From Trichobilharzia szidati (taxonomy: Eukaryota; Platyhelminthes; Trematoda; Strigeidida; Schistosomatidae): a DNA stretch of 64,000 bases. Each line of letters begins with the position of its first letter. Position 1 is the stretch's first letter. Position numbers and translations under genes: made by a program. Under the pieces are notes generated by a model. It was not told where the DNA came from and did no database searches. It was given only the letters and a program-made list of their open reading frames with translations. Location of the stretch: the NCBI GenBank assembly GCA_944472155.2, contig OX235271.1, positions 79,964,256-80,028,255 of the forward strand, in the 5' to 3' direction. Below are positions 55,953 through 64,000 of the stretch, piece by piece.

Positions 55953-56845
55953 TGGAAGTTATATGCTATTAAATTTAAGGAAAAACGTTGCACTACTAAT
56001 GAGAATTCAGTAGCAGGAGAAATAAAGCTCAAATAGACAGAGACATTGTTTTACATATTAGATTAGTTTACCTAACACAACACGCAACGATATATTATTG
56101 ATATCTTGATTTTTTTAGAACAGTTTATTGCTCATAGTTATATAAATTTGTTCGAGCAACTTTTTTAATTTTTTATATAGACAAAGCAATAAGAAGACGT
56201 AATTTATCTGAATCGTGTAATGTATTCCCGCAACATATTTCGAAAAATCTGATCACACCGTGGTACATCCATTCTCCTCTTGCGGAAATCTATTATGGTT
56301 TAAATATCCCATCATGAAAAATGACTATCTTGCAGTGAATATGAAAAATAATGTAAAGTAGTCTGTTGGTTGTTAAGGAAGTAATAGAAGCCTTATGGGC
56401 GTAGAATATGCTTGACTTTAAACAGGTGGTCTAGGATGCATGATATCTAACATTCACTGGAAACGTAACTCAAATTTCAGGTATATTCGAACCAGTGTAC
56501 CATATCACTGAAACTAGGGCCAGTAGTATCAGTGCGAATAATCACTCCTTTTTTATGACATGTTCCCTACAAAATGCTGCGATATAGTGTTTTAGATGGT
56601 CTTTTCTAATAAACTGTTTGACAGGGTTTCTCTTTTTATAAATGGCTGATTTGACAAGAGATTATGGCCATATCTTGAGATGTTACTGGGCTAAAAGTTT
56701 TTTTGTTCAGCCTCAAGTATGTACTACTGGTGATGAGGATGAAATTAAATGTAAAGTCCTCCAGTGACCAACGCACTGATCACTTCATTACTGTCTGTGT
56801 TAAAAAATGCCTGTATGACTTGATACTCTGATTTTGAATGTATTT
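55953..56845. other. Unannotated AT-rich stretch
   Basis: No gene or repeat recognised. Confidence 0.35.
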
Positions 56846-56851
56846 CTTTTT

Positions 56852-56982
56852 TTCATCATGAGCTGACATTAGTTAGAGAACCACTGGAAAACCTGATGAA
56901 GAGTCCCAAACTAGGACGAAACAGATGTCCAGTACTCCCAGGTTTTCCAATGGTTCTCTAACTAATGTCAGCTCATGATGAA
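56852..56982. mobile_element. Fold-back SINE-tail element with hammerhead-like loop
   Basis: Arms 56852-56894 and 56940-56982 (43 bp) are inverted with about one mismatch. The loop (56895-56939) is the hammerhead-like core ATGAAGAGTCCCAAACTAGG, GACGAAACAG. A plus-oriented tail continues to about 57028. Confidence 0.7.
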
Positions 56983-57029
56983 AATCCTGTAACTAATCAA
57001 ATCCCTACAAACCAACATTCGAGTATTTC

Positions 57030-58775
57030 TTTTAGTTACAACTCAGTATGCACACCTATCAGCACACCTATCAGAAATACGTATGTTTGGTATTGTTGTT
57101 TTTCCTCGATTGAATAACATCAACTGGAAAGTTATCATTATCACTTTAGTCAATATTATTAACTCCGAAAAGGATATCCTACTTACAACCAATCTTAACG
57201 TTTTACACATCCTGACTGCCACAAAGATTGATGAGGGAATTTTTGTGTGAAATCTTTTGGACATAGAATGTTCAATTTTTATGAAAACTCGTTAATTTAT
57301 ATGTTATAACATATTTTCACTCCAGGGGTCAAGTTTGTAAAAGAACCTTGATAAGATCTTTTATTTCCTAATTAACTACCAACTATATTATGAAAATTTT
57401 GGAAGCTGTAATTCTGTTACTTATCGAACCAAAAATCTAGAAACATCACGTTCATGATGCATTCAGCATAACAGAAAAACAAACAGCCACAGCTTACTTA
57501 AAAACATTTCGATAACATATCAGATAACAAGATTTTATATCTGAATCTATCGAATGACAGATTAATTAACCGACTGAAAAAGAGGATAGGCAAAGTTCAC
57601 CTAGAAAGGAGATGAAATAAAATATGTAAAAACATTATTTATTGATTTACGGAAGTTGCAGTACTCACTGCGCTACTTTTATCCTCCGGAAAATAGAAGA
57701 GAGACATGTATCTGTCTTCATAAAAAGTTACCTTCTAATAAATCAAACAGTCAGCATATAACCGTCCTCAGAAACTACACAGAGAAACGTTTAACCATTA
57801 CTAGAATGTATGGAGTTTTCAGGATAAATGTCATTCAGGAGCCAACAAAATTGTTTCATTTTCTAATTCTGGTTTGCTGGGACTTGATTGATTTTAATTT
57901 CAACCTGACGATCCTTAATCCGATACCCGGCCAATTTGTGATTGTGTGCTTTTGAAGAGTCCACGACTGTTACGAAAGAGCTTTCCAGTGCTTCCTGTTT
58001 ATAATTAGTTCCCCGAGTGACGCCACTTAGTGGTTTAACGTGAAAACTGCTTCATTTTACACTCCACCGACTAAAATAGATAAAGCCAAAATGACTCACT
58101 GATTGCGAAAAAATACTGTGTTGGTCAAAAATCACACCGTTTTTGGCTTTCATTTCATGTTCATAAATTAAAAATCAATAGTTATAATGTACTAACCTGA
58201 ATACTAGTTTAAATCTCAACAAATCGTTTCAAGATATTGCGACCGTGAGTGAACGTTTGAAATTTCCATCACAAGTTTCGCAATGACTACGTAGCGGTAG
58301 GTAATTCCCCAGAATTATTGGCCACAGCATTCATCATTGAACATTGGATGCTAACCCTTACTGTCTTAGTCGACTTGTTCAGCTGAAGGCTTCCAGTCAA
58401 GCATCCACGCCATTGAATACGGTGTAGTGTCACGTCCGTTCGTTCGTGCACGATCCTTAGCTACTTAAGAAATCATCTCGCACTCCGATTTGGTCCCAAA
58501 ATATAATTCGTAATTTGGACAATCAGTTCTGGTGTTTTGCTTTGCCTTTGATCTACGCGGAACGAATACTATAGAAGTTGTGGATGTTAGACCTTGCGTT
58601 AGTATATTTCTTACTATTCGTGAACGTCAACATCTTAGGCCTCTAAAACTAAAATCCAAGTATTTTGGTCTCATCAAAGTTTAAACACGATTAGGCTGAA
58701 CCTCTGAGTTCTTTCTTATGATGTGAAATCGTGCAGAGTGAACGATTATATCTTAGTTATATCCAGTAACACTTT
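57030..58775. other. Unannotated stretch
   Basis: A possible degenerate hammerhead-family SINE lies near 57920-58040 (ATACCCGG, GAGTCCACGAC, ACGAAAGAG). Short open frames have no recognised domain. Confidence 0.3.
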
Positions 58776-58789
58776 AATCACAAAATATA

Positions 58790-59240
58790 TGCGGTACTAT
58801 CAAGTAATAAGAATACGGTCTGTCTTGCCTTTACGATTCCGTCTTTGACATCCCGATCCGTGTCTCCTGAAGATAAAACGATGCTGCCTAGGTCAGTGAA
58901 GGAAGTGGTCTTTTTTAAATTCATTCCGTTGATAGTGATTGGGGCTTGTGGTTTGTTGGTTGTTTCTATTACCTCCGTCTTCTCAGTGTTAACTTGAAGT
59001 CCTGTCTTCACTGGTTGCTTCTTCTGCCAACTTAATGGTTTTGCCCGTAAGTTTTCGAATTTATATGACATCAGATATAAATCGTCCGAGAAATCCGAAC
59101 CTTCTAGTCTCCTTATCGGTTCAAAGTATTCCCGTCTGCTCGCTCCCCAAAATCTGTCACATAATCCAGTTCACCACATTAAGGAATATTATTGGTGATA
59201 GTAGGTAGCCTTGTCTTACTCCATTCTGTCAGAGGACCAA
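58790..59240 (-). mobile_element. RTE LINE fragment, RT region
   Basis: Minus-strand frames: TRLPTITNNIP near the RT active-site side, LQVNTEKTEVI, APITINGMNLKKTTSFTDLGS and VKDGIVKARQ. These match the same region as 39900-40178 but with stops and shifts. The 3' terminus is absent. Confidence 0.6.
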
Positions 59241-59479
59241 TTACACGTCCAGGATGGTGGTGCTGTTCACCATGGTCCATACCAGCCTCATTCAGAAACA
59301 TCGGTGAAGCTTCCGCACTAGTGGCTGACATTTTGTCAGCGGCAGAACATGTCTATCTAACCAATCAACGGGAAACAACAAAATCGATTTAACTGATACT
59401 TGTTGCATAAGCAGCGACTATCGATTTCTAATTATTATACTGGATGATTCTTTGGTGTTTGAAGCTAAGGGTGCTGGTT

Positions 59480-59600
59480 TGGTGTCTCGTTGAGAACACC
59501 ATCACTCATTTGGTACTGCATGTACATCCAGCTGACAAGCCCAGGCAGGACTAGGTGCACACCCGGGATTCTATTGCTAGTTGCCATCCACCAGATAACA
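59480..59600 (+). repeat. Decayed Sm-alpha-like hammerhead SINE
   Basis: TGTACATCCAGCTGACAAGCCC keeps stem I and C3. The CGAAA element is lost (GGACTAGG). TGCTAGTTGCCATCCACC marks the usual 3' part. Confidence 0.45.
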
Positions 59601-59609
59601 TCCTCTCGA

Positions 59610-61640
59610 CAAAAGTGATGATTTTTATAAGTTCTAGAACTCCGAATTTGATTTAGCAATGCAAACTCTGAAGGGAATGTAACTGTGTGGATGCAACAGT
59701 CGTTTCACTGATGGAAAGATTCACAACTCCATTCTCTATTTCTCTAGTGATCACCGGTACACAGAAGTGCAAAGAGGGAATGTGGACTCGTTATATTTGA
59801 TTGTTTTCGTATTTCTATATGCTTACCATGAGAAAAACAGTTGTCGGCATGAAGTGAAAATAATTAGAATTTGAAAATTGTGGGTGGTGAAAAATGTGAC
59901 AAACTGATTTTCAAAGGTTTTTGAGCTTACTTGAATTAGTTGGATTCTCTGTCATTTTCAATAAGTAATCAACGTAGTATATGTGAGTATTTGGGATTCG
60001 TAAGACCAGTGAGGGAAGGTTTTGCCAGACAAAAGTCATCCATACATCGAGAAGATATTACCAGAAGTTTCGTAGCTTCTCTAATACTTGAGTCTTTCTT
60101 GAAGTCATTGGCTAGGAATTTATCGGATTGTATCTATGTAGCGAACGTGGTTTACGAACCATGAATACTGCATTTAAGCAGTGGACAGTTACAACGTACC
60201 TACTTCGCTGCTTAAGAAATCGTGTGACCATTTCTGTAGCCTAATTTTCAACTTTATGCATATACTCTCATCAAGGATAGATGTTGGCTAAAATTGGCAT
60301 ATGGAGAGTTTAAGGTTTCACTCATATCTACGTACATCCGACGTATCACGATCATTAAAAAAGTAGTTCAACAGTCAGAAACATTGTCACCCCGCAACCC
60401 ACTTTTTTGGAAGTTCACTGTACATCCAACACGACCTCCGGGCTAATATTTTAGAGAATTTGTCCATTTCACGCTGCCTAAAGCTGTTGGAGATTGCCCA
60501 TTTTGAGGATGGAAACCTTCTTTAAGCCCTTAAGTGGCTGAATGACATGCGGTAATGTGAATTCGTTTGCGTCCAAGAAGATGTAAGAGCTTCAAGAAAG
60601 AACCCGGCCTACTCATCGTTTCAAGAGAACTCAACAAGCCAAGTAGGAAGAATTACCGCGTATAAGAATGGCCTCAGGCAGATAGACGAGATAACCAATA
60701 AATGTGGGAAGATCCCAGTGAACATTTATGAAGGGAAAGGAACAGGGGACATCCATATGAACGGAACTGGGGCGCATTTCGAGTGTGGCGGAAGATCTAA
60801 TTGCTGCAAAGTTATATCTTTGCACTATTCAACGCTGGCAAGTTTTACTTACGCTAATCACGATAAATTCTGTTAGCCAGAAATTCCAGCTGATTTTAGA
60901 TTTACTTTAACGCGGATTCCAAAGTGAGAAGGATCTGTTGGTGCGTGAAATACTGTCTGTTACTGGAGTAGAGGAATCACACGTTTTAAGCTGCCTTTAT
61001 GAACACCGCACAACATTGTACTCTGGCTGCTGGCAAACACTGGGTATTCTGTCTTCGCAGATGTGCGGTGCAGAATTCCCCTACACCGTCAGAGTAAATA
61101 GTCTTGCTGTGTTTTCCGGTGTATCATGGAATCTGATAGGGCCCTATTGACACTTCAGATAAGATGGACATCCTATATGAATTGTGATATATATTCTGAA
61201 TAACCAATGCAAGTGGAGAGTACCTGTTCGTAGTTTCAAGTATGGCATATGTTAGGCAACTTAATCCGTAAATACAATGAAATGATATCTTCCAGTAAAA
61301 TGAAGTGTTTGAGGAGTGTATATATGGTTGAAAGCATGGGACTAAAAGTGTTGCATTCACATTTCGTAAACCGACAACTTTCGACAAGAAAGCGAGGGAT
61401 ACACAGGCGCCATGCGTCGGAATCTTGCTGCGATGCTCCTACAGCACTGGCAAGTTTGCCCGTGGGGTTTCAGATGACTTCGTGAAGCAAATTAATGTGT
61501 TGGTCAACTGCATTCTTGATAATAAGAAGTCATGTTTGTTGTTTCCCAACTAATAACTGGTACATTTGTCAATGCATCTTAAATGTGAACATAATGAGAT
61601 ATAGAGCGACCGATAACTGTAAGTGCTGATGTCAACCTCT
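59610..61640. other. Unannotated 2-kb stretch
   Basis: Less AT-rich than average. Open frames on both strands (59940-60164, 60631-60825, 60938-61150) show no recognised domain. Might contain exons of an unknown gene or degraded element, but nothing can be supported. Confidence 0.3.
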
Positions 61641-61649
61641 CAATAGTCC

Positions 61650-62225
61650 TTAATGTCAATACCTACTAAACTTGTTTTCCTCGGGTAACCCTTACCAGTA
61701 CTCTACCCGGCGTATAAGTACCAATAAACGAACTAGAAGCAAAAAAGCTTGTGACTGAGTAGTTCGCTCAAGGAGGACTACATTTTTACAACAGATTAAA
61801 TGTCAAATTTAATAAATAAGAATACTGTATAACTTATCTGTTAATTGGCTGGAGTAGCAAGCTCAAGGGTTCGCTTGATGGTGGCAAAACGAGGGAGCAA
61901 GTCACGTGCGAGCAGTCATGCCGGGAGAAAAGTGAAGTCGCTGAGCCATATTACATGAATGCACTGAAGCAAAAGTTCAAATAATCAAGATTCACTACAG
62001 GTTATTCCCTCCCCCTTAGAAGCTTGATGGGATACTGGCAACCTTCGATACACGAAAATAGTAGGTTGAGAGATAGAAGTCCGTACAATAACACTCAAGG
62101 GACAAGGGAGATTGAACAGAGTAATTAAGAAGTGTGAAAGAAAAGAAAAAAGTTAAGGTAAATTGGGGGCACTGTATACATGGTTAGTGGAGTAAAGTAA
62201 AATATAACAGGAAATTACTCTGGCT
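61650..62225 (-). mobile_element. 3' end of second Ty3/gypsy family, copy 1
   Basis: Similar in order to 62590-63155: an LTR-like part (about 61650-62000), a polypurine tract (CTAAGGGGGAGGG on the minus strand, 62023-62011) and a 3' internal segment to about 62225. The ORF is absent and the copy is well diverged. Confidence 0.45.
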
Positions 62226-62589
62226 GTCCTAGTGAGATTTTGCGGGGTTTTAAGCTTTTTTTTGTTTCCATTTATTAAATTTTTAGTCCTTTTGTTAAAC
62301 TTTGCACATGAATGGAGAGTCGTGCCACACACTTAGTTTGCGTGGAGAGCTGGTGATACCAAGCCTTTGCCCGGGCTGAGAAAGCAAAAAAGTGACTCAT
62401 TATCTCTAAGTTGCGTCTTAGACCAATGCTTCACACCTCCGTATCAACAGCAAGTACCAATCGACGCAAAAGAACAAATATACCAGCGTAGTAAGAAGAA
62501 CAAGGTAAAGGAAAAGGTTAGTACAAAAGCTTGTGCCAAATAAATACAAGGTGTAAGAGTCAGACTAAAGTTCACTTCGACCTATAATA

Positions 62590-62935
62590 ACCACTCTTAC
62601 AAAACTTCTTCACCGCTTATGGCCTTAATCGTACTCTGCCTAACGTGCAAGTACTAACGAACGGAATCAAGGTTAAAAGACTTGAGATGGCAAGTACAAC
62701 TAGAACAGAATTGTATTTACACAAGAGAGATATGGAATTTGATAAGAAATAAGAGGTATATACTTATCTGCAGTTGAAACGGTGGTAGGCTCGGAGAGTG
62801 TGCTAGGTGAAAGCACAGCGAGAGAGCGAAACCGAAACCGTACAGGAGGTTCACGAATCCAAAGAGGAAGTGGGGTTAAAGGTCAGGCTGAATTCGTTCA
62901 AACAAAAGTTCGAAGGTACAATGTACACTACAGGT
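62590..62935 (-). repeat. Probable 3' LTR of the integrase-bearing element
   Basis: Bounded on its right by a polypurine tract (AAGGGGGGGGG on the minus strand near 62950). It aligns in blocks with 61650-62000. The outer boundary is not defined. Confidence 0.45.
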
Positions 62936-63120
62936 TATCCCCCCCCCTTAGAAGGTTGGTGGGATAACAGCAAGCTTCGATATATAAAAGTAGCAATAAC
63001 AGTGAATGAACAAGAAAGTGTGAAGATAGTAATAAAATAGTTTTTTTAAATATAAATATATTGTGAAAGGAAAGAATGAAGGAAAAAAATAAAGACAATT
63101 TATGGGCACTATGTACATGA

Positions 63121-63999
63121 TCAATGGCGTAAGATGGAATATAAGAAGGAGTAACACTGGTGCCTTGGTGCAATTTCGAGCTTCTGAGTATAACAATGTA
63201 CATCCGTAGCACTTGGCTCACCACTTTCAGGTGAGATAATTTCACCCGGTAGACGAAGGGTGGTACCAAACACCAACTCTGCGGAGGTGCACTGTAAGTC
63301 TGCTTTGAGCGTGGAACGGATGCTAAGTAGCACTAGGGGAAGTGACTCGGTCCACTTAGTATTCTCGGTAGCCATTAACGAAGCTTTCAGTTGGCGGTGA
63401 AAACGTTCTACAAGTCCATTTGCTGCTGGGTGGTACGCGGTTGTTCGGATGCGTTTGCATCCCAGCAGCTCTAAGAGCTTCTTTAAGTGGGTTGATTCAA
63501 ACTGCTGTCCACGGTCTGTAGTCACCGAAGATGGGCATCCGAAATGAGCCACCCAGCGTTCCATGAACACTCGGCAAATGGTTTCCGCGGTCGTATCGGA
63601 GATGGGAATAGCTTCTGGCCAACGAGTGAACCGGTCGACACATGTCAACAAGTAACAGTGGCCATTTGATGACGGTAGAGGACCCACTATATCTAGATGT
63701 ATGTGACTAAAGCGAGCATTGGGTGTGGAAAAGGAACCCACTGGAGTGATGTTGTGTTTATGGACTTTAGCTCGTTGACACGGCACACAGGCACATGCCC
63801 AGATACGCACGTCGCGATTTATACCAGGCCAGACAAATCTAACTGACACTAGTTTGTCCGTTGCCTGGATACCTGGGTGGGAAATGTTGTGGAGGCTATC
63901 GAATACCGTACGGCGCAATGAAGGTGGAACGATGGGTCTCGGGGTACCAGTGGACAGATCGCAGAGGGTACCCTCGCTATTAACAAGCGGTATACGCTT
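63121..63999 (-). CDS. Integrase region of a gypsy Pol, partial
   Basis: Integrase joins element cDNA to host DNA. The frame is open from the window edge (63999) and ends with a stop at 63121-63123. Counting from the TTG at 63918: zinc-binding H10, H14, C44 and C47 (HHCC); catalytic D76 (HLDIVGP), D135 (TTDRGQQF) and E171 (NGLVERF). A LIRSTLK..LQCTSAELVFG-like region then leads toward the C-terminal domain. The last ~25 residues (after SATDVH) do not look like a gypsy C-terminus, so the 3' end may be truncated or frameshifted near 63190. Pol upstream is outside the window. Confidence 0.8.
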   Translation of the reverse strand, partial: KRIPLVNSEGTLCDLSTGTPRPIVPPSLRRTVFDSLHNISHPGIQATDKLVSVRFVWPGINRDVRIWACACVPCQRAKVHKHNITPVGSFSTPNARFSHIHLDIVGPLPSSNGHCYLLTCVDRFTRWPEAIPISDTTAETICRVFMERWVAHFGCPSSVTTDRGQQFESTHLKKLLELLGCKRIRTTAYHPAANGLVERFHRQLKASLMATENTKWTESLPLVLLSIRSTLKADLQCTSAELVFGTTLRLPGEIISPESGEPSATDVHCYTQKLEIAPRHQCYSFLYSILRH

Positions 64000-64000
64000 G

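Larger units (their letters stand above)
62590..64000 (-). mobile_element. Ty3/gypsy element, 3' part, running off the window
   Basis: Minus orientation: integrase region (63121 to beyond 63999), about 170 bp of 3' non-coding sequence, polypurine tract and LTR. Different from the 14055 element (separate LTR and integrase sequence). Confidence 0.65.

Noticed and set aside
59940..60164. ORF as a possible gene fragment
   Set aside because: No recognisable domain or repeats; cannot be supported.

Overview
The window is AT-rich eukaryotic DNA dominated by transposable elements. It looks like a schistosome (Schistosoma sp.): tRNA-headed SINE-like repeats of the Sm-alpha type with hammerhead-ribozyme cores, SR2-like RTE retrotransposons, CR1-like LINEs, Penelope-like elements (PLEs) and Ty3/gypsy elements occur together, as known for that genus. 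The species cannot be fixed from sequence alone.

One host gene is supported. It runs on the + strand and appears to encode a TMCC-family (transmembrane and coiled-coil domain) protein. Four exons join in frame: 28229-29041, 38206-38427, 44139-44332 and 48828-49029 (stop). A probable further upstream exon lies at 3583-3646. The introns, including one of about 24.6 kb, hold nearly all the repeats before 48.8 kb. A T-rich stretch after 49029 with AATAAA signals near 50917 and 51079 is the likely 3' UTR.

Layout: 1-6.8 kb, intron with SINE/hammerhead repeats, an RTE 3' end and a LINE 3' end. 6.8-9.35 kb, a structurally intact PLE with 131-bp inverted terminal repeats, an uninterrupted 658-aa RT + GIY-YIG ORF and a credible hammerhead in each repeat. 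9.35-10.4 kb, an RTE 3' end and a second, gutted PLE. 13.86-17.5 kb, a LINE copy split by a near-pristine Ty3/gypsy element (LTRs 363/364 bp, 5-bp TSD) that lacks RT and RNase H. 18-28 kb, scattered RTE, SINE and LINE fragments. 28-49 kb, TMCC exons with more repeats between them, including a 177-bp-arm palindrome of two SINEs. 51.37-55.4 kb, a PLE fragment split by a CR1-like LINE with an intact 932-aa endonuclease-RT ORF. 55.4-61.6 kb, mostly unannotated DNA with a few fragments. 61.65-64 kb, two 3' ends of a second Ty3/gypsy family, the last with an integrase ORF running off the window.

Recurring themes are small ribozymes carried by two unrelated element classes, SINEs whose 3' tails match LINEs present in the same window, head-to-head SINE dimers and fold-backs, and nested insertions that give relative ages. 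No bacterial-type operons, CRISPR arrays or authentic tRNA/rRNA genes were seen.
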